From Terribacillus aidingensis (GTDB taxonomy: Bacteria > Bacillota > Bacilli > Bacillales > Amphibacillaceae), in the NCBI RefSeq assembly GCF_040703035.1, contig NZ_CP159996.1, forward strand, positions 96,001-160,000: 64,000 nucleotides of DNA, written 5' to 3'. Position 1 is the first letter of the stretch, and each line of letters starts with the position of its first letter. Both the position numbers and the translations under genes were made by a program. Of the stretch, positions 9,882 to 18,685 are shown piece by piece. The notes beneath the pieces were generated by a model, which searched no databases, was not told the origin of the DNA, and saw only the letters and a list, made by a program, of their open reading frames with translations.

Positions 9882-11064
9882 GAGATTGGATCCTTTCTTT
9901 CGAGGTCCTTTGGTCTGCTAATGTCACACCTATTCTGATTTGGCGCAGGATGCATTCTACACTCTCTTTTATCCATCTAGGTGCCTTCGATATAGCCTTC
10001 TCTAAGGTGACGGGGTATTGGATGATACTTACGTATGCATCGATACCTGCTTTGTAATTGTTTTCGGCTCCGCGTCCAATTGAGCCCGTAATCGCTATGA
10101 CAGGTATATTGTATTTCTTTGCAATCCTTGCAACTTCACAAGGAATCTTTCCATCAGGTGTCTGGAAGTCAAGACTGCCTTCACCGGTTATAACGAGGTC
10201 CGCATCTGCTATTTTCTCTTCAATCTGAATGTAGTTTTTAATCAGGTCGAATCGGGGGTGCAGCCTCGCACCTGTGAATGCAAGAAGTCCTGCCCCGAGC
10301 CCTCCTGATGCACCGCTTCCTGGTGCATGGCGGACGACCATACCTGTAGATTCCTCAATTAATGTAGCGTAATGGTCAAGTGAAACTGAAAGGGCATCAA
10401 CTTGCTCGGCTGTTGCTCCTTTTTGGGGTCCAAAAACTCTCGCCACGCCGCGGTCACCGCACAATATATTTTTCCAGTTGCAAGCAACATCAATAGAAAC
10501 GTCATTCAATCTGTGGGGTAAGGCAGACGTGTCTATTGATATCGCTTTCATTAAATCCGTGACAGATCTTATAGCAATACGATTCTGCTTTTCATCCAGA
10601 AATACAACACCAAGAGCCTCAGCCATACCTGCGCCACCGTCTGATGTACCAGAATCACCGCAGCCAATAATTATTTTATTGACGTGTTTGTCTAAAGCAT
10701 CAAGAATTAATTCGCCCACGCCATATGTGGTTGTTTGCAACGGATTCCTCAAGTCTTTTGGTACCAATTTCAAGCCAGCAACGGCAGCCATTTCTATCAC
10801 TGCTGTGCGTGTTTTCCCCTCTTGAAAAATACCATAATGGCTATCGATCTTCTGCCATACAGGTCCAGTGACAGTCTTATGGATTAACTCACCGTCTTTG
10901 ATCTTAACAATCGCTTTTGCAAAGCCTTCTCCTCCATCTATCATGGGAAGTATCTCGGTCTGGATAAAAGGCTCGAATTTTTTAGCACCTGCTCCCATTG
11001 CAACAGCCACTTCTTCTGCATCAAGACATTCTTTAAAACCTGACGGAATCATAATAACTTTCAT
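9859..11064 (-). CDS. glxK: glycerate kinase
   Basis: A 401-residue glycerate kinase of the GlxK/GarK type (phosphorylates D-glycerate, normally to 2-phosphoglycerate). Family signatures include IPSGFKECLDAEEVA at the N-terminus, GCGDSGTSDGGAGMAEALG near 110-130, GSGASGGLGAGL near 250 and DLVITGEGSLD near 280. The ATG at 11064 is preferred over an upstream in-frame ATG because GGAGG lies 8 nt before it. The tail is about 20 residues longer than usual. It pairs with the overlapping SLC13 permease and probably feeds sugar-acid catabolism into glycolysis. Confidence 0.92.
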   Translation of the reverse strand: MKVIMIPSGFKECLDAEEVAVAMGAGAKKFEPFIQTEILPMIDGGEGFAKAIVKIKDGELIHKTVTGPVWQKIDSHYGIFQEGKTRTAVIEMAAVAGLKLVPKDLRNPLQTTTYGVGELILDALDKHVNKIIIGCGDSGTSDGGAGMAEALGVVFLDEKQNRIAIRSVTDLMKAISIDTSALPHRLNDVSIDVACNWKNILCGDRGVARVFGPQKGATAEQVDALSVSLDHYATLIEESTGMVVRHAPGSGASGGLGAGLLAFTGARLHPRFDLIKNYIQIEEKIADADLVITGEGSLDFQTPDGKIPCEVARIAKKYNIPVIAITGSIGRGAENNYKAGIDAYVSIIQYPVTLEKAISKAPRWIKESVECILRQIRIGVTLADQRTSKERIQSHGTSESV

Positions 11065-11237
11065 AATTTTTTCCTCCAATATATTTTTTAATACTGCTAT
11101 CATAGCTTTCAAAAAGGTGTATTTACTGTGAAGTCCATTAAGATTGGATTAAAGATTGATGAATTTTCAGAAAATATGGTGGTGTATTGCGTAGAAGGAG
11201 GAGAGAAGGGAGCATAGTGGATTTGAATCAAAAAAAC

Positions 11238-11280
11238 AGTAAAGAGCAGAGACCTCATAACGGGATCCTGCTCTTTTAAT
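11238..11280 (-). terminator. terminator of the minus-strand SDR gene
   Basis: AAAGAGCAG / CTGCTCTTT form a 9-bp stem (11241-11249, 11268-11276). An A-run at 11230-11237 gives the U-tract for transcripts coming from the SDR at 11341. The rest of the 11065-11340 gap shows no convincing gene. Confidence 0.75.
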
Positions 11281-11340
11281 TAAGCAATATTTTTTTACGT
11301 CCAGGTCAGAGCTGGAAAAGCATATTTTTACATAAAACAG

Positions 11341-12087
11341 TTAGCGCATAAGTGTACCACCGTTCACATGGATAGATTGCCCCGTAATAAATGATGCTTT
11401 TTCCGAAGCTAAGAAAAGAGTCATTTCCGCAACGTCAGACACATCTCCTAATCTTTTCAATGGAACGCCATTCATGACTTTTTCTCTGTATGCAGCGTCC
11501 CACTGCTCGGTCATATCTGTTTCAATTGGGCCAGGGCAGACAGCATTGACCCGTATGTTATGATCAGACATCTCATAGGCTAGATGCATGGTCAGATAAT
11601 TAAGTGCTGCCTTGGAGGCACCATAGGCAGGAGTTGCATTCTTATGTGGTGTGTTTGCAGTTGTAGAGCTGATATTTATAATCGCCCCTTGCTTATTCTC
11701 TATCATAAAAGGCAATACGGACTGGCTGATTAAAAAAGCGCTGGTCAAGTTCGTTCTAATAATATTTTCCCAATCGTCCAGAGTGGTTTGGAGAGTAGGA
11801 GTACGGGTGTTCATACCTGCATTATTAACTAAGACATCAACCTTTTGAAACGTTGAGCTAATTATTTCCTTGATTTGATTTGCGGTCTCAGGGCTGCTAG
11901 CGTCACCAGATACAATAAAACATGTGCCGCCTTCTTTCTGGATGTCATGCTGAAGGGCTGTCAATCTTTCGCTGTTTCGACCGTTCACAATCAGTGATGC
12001 TCCATGCCTAGCAAAGGTTAGGGCAATTTCTCTTCCGATTCCTTTTGTGGCACCAGTAACTACGACAACTTTGTTTTGGAATGACAA
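11341..12087 (-). CDS. SDR family oxidoreductase (FabG-like)
   Basis: A 248-residue classical SDR. TGATKGIG at residues 11-18, NNAG at 88-91, catalytic Ser141, Tyr155 and Lys159 (YGASK), and the family ending FITGQSIHVNGG are all visible. It resembles the many FabG-like sugar or polyol dehydrogenases. The start is a TTG at 12087 with GGAGGG six nt before it. It has its own upstream region with a direct repeat and a cre-like box, and lies inside a sugar-acid catabolic region, so oxidation of a sugar, polyol or hydroxy acid is likely; the exact substrate is unknown. Confidence 0.9.
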   Translation of the reverse strand: MSFQNKVVVVTGATKGIGREIALTFARHGASLIVNGRNSERLTALQHDIQKEGGTCFIVSGDASSPETANQIKEIISSTFQKVDVLVNNAGMNTRTPTLQTTLDDWENIIRTNLTSAFLISQSVLPFMIENKQGAIINISSTTANTPHKNATPAYGASKAALNYLTMHLAYEMSDHNIRVNAVCPGPIETDMTEQWDAAYREKVMNGVPLKRLGDVSDVAEMTLFLASEKASFITGQSIHVNGGTLMR

Positions 12088-12133
12088 AATGATCCCTCCG
12101 ATGTTTTGAAGTAAGAATATATTGTTCGTTTAA

Positions 12134-12212
12134 AAAGTAAACAGATAATAGATTGATTTCTAGATCGATCATGATTAGCTCATACACTTGTTGCTAAAGT
12201 AAACAGATAATA
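12134..12212 (-). repeat. 17-bp direct repeat upstream of the SDR gene
   Basis: AAAGTAAACAGATAATA occurs twice, at 12134-12150 and 12196-12212, exactly 62 bp apart, in the control region of the SDR at 12087. Such spacing (about six helical turns) suits a looping or tandem-binding regulator. Confidence 0.6.
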
Positions 12213-12220
12213 TATGTTCA

Positions 12221-12235
12221 TTGTAAGCGCTTAAT
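12221..12235. promoter_or_regulatory. cre-like CcpA box upstream of the SDR
   Basis: TTGTAAGCGCTTAAT matches the catabolite-responsive element except near its 3' end. It lies next to the direct repeats in the SDR control region, so catabolite repression is plausible. Confidence 0.5.
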
Positions 12236-12326
12236 CAAAGGGTTGCAATCAGATAATGAAGAATGTGTGATGAATATGGAGGAATTCAAGCGGTTGAGGG
12301 GTGGATTTAGAACTAGTAAACCTATA

Positions 12327-12375
12327 AAAAACACTGATCTTATCCTCTTCTAGAGGTTAAGATCAGTGTTTTACT
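12327..12375 (-). terminator. terminator of the PrpR-like regulator
   Basis: A 15-bp stem (AAAACACTGATCTTA with its complement) has the stop codon of the regulator at its base, and an A-run on the left supplies the minus-strand U-tract. It separates the regulator from the downstream SDR. Confidence 0.8.
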
Positions 12376-14044
12376 GGATCTCTTTTAATTTACGCCATAA
12401 GGTTGTACGGTTAATGCCTAATCTTTCTGCTGTTTTAGAGTTATTCTTCTTTTCTTCCAGCCATACTGCTTGGATGATTTGCGTTTCAATATCGGCTAAT
12501 GTTCCAGTAATGTCGATAACTGTTTTACTTTGATCCTGAAGTTCGTCCATTATGTCTGCAATAGTGGAATCTTGGATATAAGCTGCCTCTTCCTTTCGTA
12601 CAGCTTTGTTGATGATTCTGCTTAGCTCGATAATATTTGATTCGAATGGATTTGATTCAAGAAGCTGTACAGCCTCTTCACTGATGCCTGCGATTTGCAC
12701 CCCGTATTCACTATTAAAACTTGAAATAAATAAGCGGATCAGATTTGGAATATCTTCTTTGCGTTCCCGCAGCGGCGGAAGATGGAGCATCTTGAATTTT
12801 GCTGGAATCCGGTCTGATGTCTTATTGTTCATGGCAAGGATAATACGAAATGGAACTTTCGCCTTTAGCTGCTTTTCTATCCAGTCCTTTGTTGTTTCCG
12901 CTATTTTATCTGCATTCACTATATAAAGTGTACCGCCATCCTCCAGCACTATTGCCAGATAGGGAAGTAATACGCTTGGGAATGCTGCTCCGTCTATCCG
13001 GATAAAATCAGTAGTATCGTTAGTGTGAATATATCTAGCCAAACTTTCTTTTCCTGTACCATTTTCACCAATGATGACAATAGGAGCAGGTTGTTCACGT
13101 AATGCTTCAGCTTGTTCAATAGCCAGCTGCACTTCTTCATGGTTGGAGCTTAAATAAACAGAAGCATTTGGATCAGCCACTAAAGAAATGGACGGCAGCG
13201 ATTTAGAAGGTGCTTCCTGTTCCAGTAATTCAATGACTACTTGCTGTGAGCTCAATTGATGTGCATGTAATTGGTAAAATCTATTTTTGTATACCACTTC
13301 AACTAGTATTTGTTCAAACTGAAAAATAGCCGCAGCTATTCTTCTAATGAAAGAAGGTGGAAGCGGTATGGGCTGGGTTGAGAGTGAACGAAGCTGCAGA
13401 TACTTATCTGCTATGATTGTATGCTGATTCAAATCTTGGAGGATTTGTGCATACGTATCTCTTTCTTTCTTTATTTTTTCCACAGTACGGTACGTTTCTA
13501 CTGCTTGGCGAAGAGCATTAACGACACTTTCTTTTCCAGAAGTCAATAAAAGGCCGTGCATGCCTATTTTTTCTGCTAATTGAACTGTGATTACATCTCC
13601 GATAACAAAGGTATAATTCTCTTCTTTCAATAATAGCAGCTGATTTTCAATATGATGCTCATCATCTATGGCATAAATATCAAGATTTACATCGATCAAC
13701 TGACTGACACTCGATACCGCATTGGCTATAGCTGGGAAACCGACAAAGGCTACTCTGTTATCTGTATCCTTGATTAGCGTGATAATACGAAGCAGGTCAA
13801 AACCAGACACCTCTATATTTATTACCGGGATTGTAACATGTTGCTTAATCCGTTCAGCAGTACCGCCTCGGCTAATAATGATATCAGTGCCTTGCTTTTC
13901 AGCTTCTATTGCAAATTTAACCCCTTGCTGTAAATCACCTTGCACTATATCAATGTTGCCAAGTTCTTTTTGGTTGGCAACGTCTTGAATTAATTCTCCT
14001 AAGCCAGCATAAGGAGCAATGGCTGTAATCTTCATTTCCTTCAC
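12371..14044 (-). CDS. PrpR-N / degenerate AAA+ / Fis-HTH transcriptional regulator
   Basis: A 557-residue regulator built like a sigma-54 activator. Residues 1-190 resemble the PrpR N-terminal sensory domain; 195-215 are a probable helical linker; about 300-480 are an AAA+ domain with Walker A GENGTGKE (326-333) and LPPLRERKEDIP (422-433); residues 515-557 are a Fis-type HTH (SKTAERLGINRTTLWRKLKE). The GAFTGA sigma-54-contact loop is absent: Walker A and Walker B are only about 40 residues apart. Walker B (GGTLYIVNA) has lost its acidic pair. It therefore probably does not drive sigma-54 and acts with sigma A, as TyrR does. It is divergent from the acid-sugar operon, whose spacer carries a large palindrome. 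Confidence 0.85.
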   Translation of the reverse strand: MKEMKITAIAPYAGLGELIQDVANQKELGNIDIVQGDLQQGVKFAIEAEKQGTDIIISRGGTAERIKQHVTIPVINIEVSGFDLLRIITLIKDTDNRVAFVGFPAIANAVSSVSQLIDVNLDIYAIDDEHHIENQLLLLKEENYTFVIGDVITVQLAEKIGMHGLLLTSGKESVVNALRQAVETYRTVEKIKKERDTYAQILQDLNQHTIIADKYLQLRSLSTQPIPLPPSFIRRIAAAIFQFEQILVEVVYKNRFYQLHAHQLSSQQVVIELLEQEAPSKSLPSISLVADPNASVYLSSNHEEVQLAIEQAEALREQPAPIVIIGENGTGKESLARYIHTNDTTDFIRIDGAAFPSVLLPYLAIVLEDGGTLYIVNADKIAETTKDWIEKQLKAKVPFRIILAMNNKTSDRIPAKFKMLHLPPLRERKEDIPNLIRLFISSFNSEYGVQIAGISEEAVQLLESNPFESNIIELSRIINKAVRKEEAAYIQDSTIADIMDELQDQSKTVIDITGTLADIETQIIQAVWLEEKKNNSKTAERLGINRTTLWRKLKEIQ

Positions 14045-14130
14045 CTCAAGTGTAATTAAACGCCTTACTTGTACGTTACCACATTCAGTGTGAATCTAAA
14101 AACCTTTTCTACTCTATTATAGCCATTCAT

Positions 14131-14167
14131 AATGTTATTTTGTTTCATTATGAAACGAAATAACATT
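14131..14167. promoter_or_regulatory. 37-bp palindromic operator between regulator and acid-sugar operon
   Basis: Two 18-nt arms, matching at 17 of 18 positions, flank a single central T at 14149; the core is GTTTCATTATGAAAC. An extra half-site ATGAAAC lies near 14212. The palindrome sits between the divergent PrpR-like regulator and the DapA-like gene, so it is most likely the binding site of that regulator's Fis-type HTH. Confidence 0.75.
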
Positions 14168-14265
14168 TGTTATTTTATTTATGGCTATTAATTATTATAA
14201 ATGGTTGATTTATGAAACAGTTTGGAGTATGCTTTATGAAAGCGCGTACAATGGAGGGGAAGAAA

Positions 14266-15153
14266 ATGAATTTAACTGGTATTTGGCCAGCGATGGTCAC
14301 GCCTTTTACAGAAAATCAACGTATCAACGAAGATGCTATACAAAAATTAACGAATTATCTTATAGAAGCTGGCGTTCATGGATTGTTTGCTTTAGGCACA
14401 AATGGCGAATTTCATATGCTTGACCGAGATGAGAAGCTTACAGTTGCAAAGGAGATCATCCAAACAGCTAATGGAAGAGTACCGGTAATGGTTGGAACAG
14501 GAGGTAATTCCACAAAAGAAGTAATTGATTTATCCCGAGATATGGAAGCATTGGGTGCTGATGCGCTTTCCATTATCACACCTTATTTTGTCGCTCCTGA
14601 CCAAACGGACCTTGCAGTTCACTACGAAACGATTGCCAGTGCAGTTACTATCCCTGTCATGCTATACAATATCCCATCCAAAACAGGGATGTCGATAGAG
14701 GCAGAGACGGTTGCCAGACTTGCAAAGCACTCGAACATTCTTGGTATCAAAGACAGCAGCGGAAACTTCGATAACATCAAAGCTTATATAGAAGCTACTA
14801 ATAATGAAGAATTTGCAGTGTTTGCTGGAACGGATTCGTTAATCCTTCAAACATTGCGTGCCGGAGGGCAAGGAGCTGTTGCGGCTACTGCGAATGTTCT
14901 GCCGGATAAAGTGTTAGCAATTTATGAAGGGTTCCGGAATAACGACGAACAGCAAGCAGAAGAAGCGCAGTCCAGTTTGCAGCCTTTACGGGAGACTTTC
15001 GTGCTTGGGGCCATTCCAAGTTCACTAAAGAAAGCAGTAGAGTTAGCCGGAATTCCGGTAGGACCGCCACGACTTCCAGTCACCGAAGCAAAAGGAGAAG
15101 TACTGCAAAAAATCGAGAACATGATGCAAGGATACAACCTACACACTCGTTAA
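14266..15153 (+). CDS. DapA/NAL family lyase (dihydrodipicolinate synthase-like)
   Basis: A 295-residue class I aldolase of the DapA/N-acetylneuraminate lyase family. It shows GTNGEF (44-49), the Tyr134 of YNIPSKTG, and the Schiff-base Lys162 in LGIKDSSGN. Members cleave or form 2-keto acids from pyruvate and an aldehyde. The ATG at 14266 has GGAGGGG before it; upstream in-frame starts lack this. It is first of a five-gene set with an alcohol dehydrogenase, an acid-sugar kinase, PdxA2 and a transporter, so a catabolic aldol cleavage of a keto-sugar acid is more likely than lysine synthesis (inference). Confidence 0.88.
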   Translation: MNLTGIWPAMVTPFTENQRINEDAIQKLTNYLIEAGVHGLFALGTNGEFHMLDRDEKLTVAKEIIQTANGRVPVMVGTGGNSTKEVIDLSRDMEALGADALSIITPYFVAPDQTDLAVHYETIASAVTIPVMLYNIPSKTGMSIEAETVARLAKHSNILGIKDSSGNFDNIKAYIEATNNEEFAVFAGTDSLILQTLRAGGQGAVAATANVLPDKVLAIYEGFRNNDEQQAEEAQSSLQPLRETFVLGAIPSSLKKAVELAGIPVGPPRLPVTEAKGEVLQKIENMMQGYNLHTR

Positions 15154-15171
15154 CAAAAAGGGGAGAGCGAA

Positions 15172-16338
15172 TTGTCTATTTATAAATTCCAAACAGCAGA
15201 TCATATTGTTGCAGGTCGTGAAGCAGTAGATAACATTAGTGAACATTTATCTTTACTGAATCTGCCGATTAAACAGGCGCTATTGATCACACAGCCGGCT
15301 TTGATTGCAGCAGGTGCCGCAGAAAAGGTAGAGAAGGCATTGGAAGCTGTAGGTATAACTGTGGATCTGACAACTGATGTAGAACCAGAACCTACACTTG
15401 AAAATATCGAAAGAGTCTTTTCAGAAACTGTCGGCGTGAAAGATTATGATGTACTGATCGGGCTTGGCGGAGGAAGTATTTTAGATACAACAAAACTGCT
15501 ATCTGTTTTAAAAACAAATGATACTGCCTTGGAGAACCTGCTTGGAACTGACCTGGTGGAAAAGGCAGGGTTACCAACTATCTTAATTCCAACTACTTCA
15601 GGTACCGGAGCGGAAGTGACGCCGAATGCCATTGTCACATTACCTGAACAAGAGCTGAAGATCGGTGTTGTTAGCAGATATTTGCTTCCGGATCTAGTAT
15701 TGCTTGATCCAACATTAACAACAGGACTGCCAAAACCAATCACAGCTGCAACAGGGATGGATGCATTCACACATGCGCTGGAATCTTATATTTCAAATAA
15801 GGCTAATTCGATAAGTGATATGTTTGCGCTGGAATCCATTCGGTTGATTACAGCTAATATTGTTACTGCTTATCAGAATGGAGCTGATTTGGATGCCAGA
15901 GAGAAAATGCTTATCGGCTCCATGTATGGCGGTATGGCATTAACAGCAGCGGGTACGGCAGCAGTTCATGCAATGGCTTATCCGTTGGGAGGCAAGTACA
16001 AGATTGCACATGGTGTGGCAAACTCCATGCTGCTTCCACATGTGACGCAGTTCAATATGGATGCGATGGTAGATCGCTTAGCCTCTGTAGCTGAGCCTAT
16101 GGGCATTGATACAAATAGTCTGTCCAGTGAAGAAGCAGCCCAGGCAGTAGTAGATAAAATTAAGGAACTGACAACTGTATTGGAAATACCTCAGGATTTA
16201 GGGGAATACGGTGTGGAAGAAGAGAGCATTGAATCAATGGCAGTTGCTGCTTTGGAAGTGAAGCGATTGATGGACAATAATCCAAAGGTGTTGGATAAAG
16301 AAGATGTAAAGTCTATTTATCGCAAGCTGTTAGTCTGA
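15172..16338 (+). CDS. iron-containing alcohol dehydrogenase
   Basis: A 388-residue group III (iron-type) alcohol dehydrogenase. The dinucleotide loop GLGGGS lies at 97-102, TTSGTGAEVT near 145, and the metal ligands appear in GMDAFTHALE and in AVHAMAYPLGGKYKIAHG. These enzymes interconvert aldehydes and alcohols with NAD(P)H. The start is TTG at 15172 with GGGGAG before it, 18 nt after the aldolase stop. It may remove the aldehyde released by the upstream lyase, or oxidise a polyol or hydroxy acid. Confidence 0.9.
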   Translation: MSIYKFQTADHIVAGREAVDNISEHLSLLNLPIKQALLITQPALIAAGAAEKVEKALEAVGITVDLTTDVEPEPTLENIERVFSETVGVKDYDVLIGLGGGSILDTTKLLSVLKTNDTALENLLGTDLVEKAGLPTILIPTTSGTGAEVTPNAIVTLPEQELKIGVVSRYLLPDLVLLDPTLTTGLPKPITAATGMDAFTHALESYISNKANSISDMFALESIRLITANIVTAYQNGADLDAREKMLIGSMYGGMALTAAGTAAVHAMAYPLGGKYKIAHGVANSMLLPHVTQFNMDAMVDRLASVAEPMGIDTNSLSSEEAAQAVVDKIKELTTVLEIPQDLGEYGVEEESIESMAVAALEVKRLMDNNPKVLDKEDVKSIYRKLLV

Positions 16339-16352
16339 GAGCGGTAAGAGCG

Positions 16353-17645
16353 ATGAAAAAGATAGCGATTATTGCGGACGACCTGACAGGTGCAAGTGAT
16401 TGCGGTGCAATGCTGCTTCCATATGCTGTAGAAGTGGATGTTCTTTTGGATGGGAAGATGAAAGAGATAGACAGCAACCAAGCGGTCGTTATCAATACGG
16501 ACAGTCGTTCCCTTCCTGCATCAGCAGCTTACAGCAAGCTTGCTGAAGCTGCTGAAGGGGTTGCATTGACAGCGCCGGACATTATATACAAAAAAATAGA
16601 TTCCACAATGAGGGGAAATGTAGGGCAGGAGCTGGATGCCCTATATGATGTTTTGAAGCCGGATGTTATCCTTTTGGCTCCTGGCCTTCCATCACAAGGA
16701 AGGGTAGTGAAAGATGGCATTCATTACCTGCATGGTATCCCTCTGGCGGATACGGAAGCTGCCAAGGATCCAAAAACGCCAGTAAAACATTCCGATATCA
16801 AGCAGTTGGTTTCTTCTCAAAGCAAGCATCTGGTCCAACATCTAAGTATAGGGGAAATCAGATCTGGCAATGAGAAAAGGGTCGAACGGCTGCTAGCAGC
16901 TGTTTCAGCGGGAGCTAAGATTATTACAGCTGATTCAGAGGATGATGACGATCTGCGTTTGCTTAGCGAAGCTGCTGTAGCTACCAAACTGAATGTCATC
17001 TATGCGGGGTCGGCGGGATTGATGGAATATCTTCCAACCGCACATGGCTTGGAACAAAAGGTGATTGCTCCATCTCTCGATCTTGTGGAAGAAACTGTAT
17101 TGTTGGTAGTAGGCAGTGTAAGTCCAGTTGGGCGTAAACAGCTTAACTGGTTAATGGAATCAGATCATAGCGTTCAATTTTTGGAAGTCGATCCTGTGAT
17201 GCTGCTTCAAGACAATCTTGAGGATACAAATGAATGGAAGATAGTAATGGAAGAGGCGCAATATGCACATGCGGCAGGAAAACATATTGTGCTGTTTTCT
17301 TCTTCCGAAAAGCCGGTCGCAGTCAATGAGGAAGAAGCGATTCAAAATAGTAATAAGATTGCGCAGAACTTAGGAGCAGTGGCTGCTTCAATAGTTAAAG
17401 GGATGAAAATCTCGAGATTATTTCTAACTGGCGGGGATACAGCTATTCGTGTGATGGAAGCACTCCAAGCAGATTCTTTTCACATCCTGGGTCAAGTTGA
17501 GGTTGGGGTTCCAATAGGGAAGCTTAATGGAACTAACATAATTGCTGTCACGAAGGCTGGAAGTTTTGGATCACAGGAAGTCATGGGGAATGCATTGCAA
17601 TTGCTTAAAGGAGTAGATAAAGTTGAAGCCAACTATCGGAATTAG
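16353..17645 (+). CDS. dtnK: four-carbon acid sugar kinase (DUF1537)
   Basis: A 430-residue kinase of the DUF1537 family, known to phosphorylate four-carbon acid sugars such as D-threonate, D-erythronate or 3-oxo-tetronates with ATP. The N-terminal substrate domain starts with IADDLTGASD (Asp9/Asp10) and has the KKIDSTMRGN signature near 82. The C-terminal nucleotide domain shows LTGGDTA and GSFGSQEVM. The partner pdxA2 overlaps its end by 23 nt. A DUF1537 kinase next to PdxA2 is the known D-threonate/D-erythronate 4-phosphate pathway, so DtnK is the likeliest type, though the exact isomer cannot be read from sequence. Confidence 0.85.
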   Translation: MKKIAIIADDLTGASDCGAMLLPYAVEVDVLLDGKMKEIDSNQAVVINTDSRSLPASAAYSKLAEAAEGVALTAPDIIYKKIDSTMRGNVGQELDALYDVLKPDVILLAPGLPSQGRVVKDGIHYLHGIPLADTEAAKDPKTPVKHSDIKQLVSSQSKHLVQHLSIGEIRSGNEKRVERLLAAVSAGAKIITADSEDDDDLRLLSEAAVATKLNVIYAGSAGLMEYLPTAHGLEQKVIAPSLDLVEETVLLVVGSVSPVGRKQLNWLMESDHSVQFLEVDPVMLLQDNLEDTNEWKIVMEEAQYAHAAGKHIVLFSSSEKPVAVNEEEAIQNSNKIAQNLGAVAASIVKGMKISRLFLTGGDTAIRVMEALQADSFHILGQVEVGVPIGKLNGTNIIAVTKAGSFGSQEVMGNALQLLKGVDKVEANYRN

Positions 17646-18630
17646 TATGGGTGACGCGGCTGGAATCGGTCCGGAGATCATTGTGAAAGCTTTGCAGCAC
17701 AAAGAGGTTTATGAGCAAGGTAACCCCTTTGTAATCGGAGATCTCAGCATGTTAAGGAGAGCGGCAGAGGTCGTTAGTTCAGTTCTGGAATTTCATACTG
17801 TCGAAACTATTGATGCCTGCCGATTTGAGCATGGCGTAATCGATGTAATGGATCTACAGCTGCTTCCGGAGGATCTGGAACAGGGCGTTGTCTCCAAAGA
17901 AGCCGGGAATGCAGCATTTCACTACTTAAGTAAGGCAATTGAGCTTGGCAAGGAAGGGGAGTTAGCAGCTATATGTACTGCTCCTTTAAATAAAGAAGCA
18001 CTTCATTTAGGCGGGCATAGATATCCTGGCCATACCGAGATCCTTGCAGAACTGACCGGAACCAAGGATTATTCTATGATGCTTTCCTCACCTAAACTTC
18101 GCGTCATTCATTTAACAACACATATTGGGTTGTTGGATGCCATATCCGCCATTAATCCGGAGCGGACATACACTGTCATTAAATTGGCGTATGAGACGCT
18201 GACAAAAGCGGGATATGATAATCCGCGTATCGCGGTATGCGGTATCAACCCGCATGCGGGGGAAAACGGTTTATTTGGAAATGGGGAAGAAGAGGAGAAG
18301 CTGACGCCTGCCATTGTGAAAGCACAGCAGGAAGGAATCGATGTCAGCGGACCACACCCGGCAGATACACTATTCTTCCGTGCGGTCAGAGGAGACTTTG
18401 ATATCGTAGTAGCCTGTTATCACGACCAAGGACACGTTCCGATTAAGGTGCTTGGATTAGAAGAAGGGGTTAACATAACAGTGGGTTTAAAAGGCGGACT
18501 GGTGAGAACCTCAGTAGATCATGGAACAGCATTTGATATAGCTGGAAAGAATATTGCAGATGAACGCAGCATGCTTGCAGCTCTACAGACTGCAGCCGAT
18601 TTAGCTCCGAAACAATCAATTACTAGGTAA
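17623..18630 (+). CDS. pdxA2: 4-phospho-D-threonate/erythronate 3-dehydrogenase PdxA2
   Basis: A 335-residue PdxA-family metal-dependent dehydrogenase. It shows GDAAGIGPE (10-18), the metal-binding His137 region in GHRYPGHTEIL, the INPHAGE motif near 207 and CYHDQGHVP near 265. PdxA2 oxidises and decarboxylates 4-phospho-threonate or -erythronate, giving dihydroxyacetone phosphate. The start is TTG at 17623, with AAAGGAG nine nt before, overlapping dtnK by 23 nt. The genomic partner rules against pyridoxine synthesis as its main role. Confidence 0.87.
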   Translation: MKPTIGISMGDAAGIGPEIIVKALQHKEVYEQGNPFVIGDLSMLRRAAEVVSSVLEFHTVETIDACRFEHGVIDVMDLQLLPEDLEQGVVSKEAGNAAFHYLSKAIELGKEGELAAICTAPLNKEALHLGGHRYPGHTEILAELTGTKDYSMMLSSPKLRVIHLTTHIGLLDAISAINPERTYTVIKLAYETLTKAGYDNPRIAVCGINPHAGENGLFGNGEEEEKLTPAIVKAQQEGIDVSGPHPADTLFFRAVRGDFDIVVACYHDQGHVPIKVLGLEEGVNITVGLKGGLVRTSVDHGTAFDIAGKNIADERSMLAALQTAADLAPKQSITR

Positions 18631-18636
18631 TAGTTG

Positions 18637-18685
18637 AGCGGCAAGATGTATTACATGCTAGTGCAAACGATGCATCTTCCGCTGT
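18637..18685 (+). other. imperfect hairpin between pdxA2 and the transporter gene
   Basis: AGCGG-C-AAGATG can pair with CATCTT-CCGCT across a loop of about 22 nt, with a single bulge. There is no clear T-run, so it may be a weak terminator or an mRNA-stability element that separates expression of the enzymes and the transporter. Confidence 0.35.

Noticed and set aside
11190..11280. Strong GGAGGAG near 11199 with a GTG frame of 20 codons
   Set aside because: The frame runs into the terminator of the SDR gene and has no homology signal.
14205..14240. Sigma-54 promoter before the DapA-like gene
   Set aside because: The nearest GG and GC pair are 7 rather than 12 nt apart, and the regulator lacks GAFTGA.
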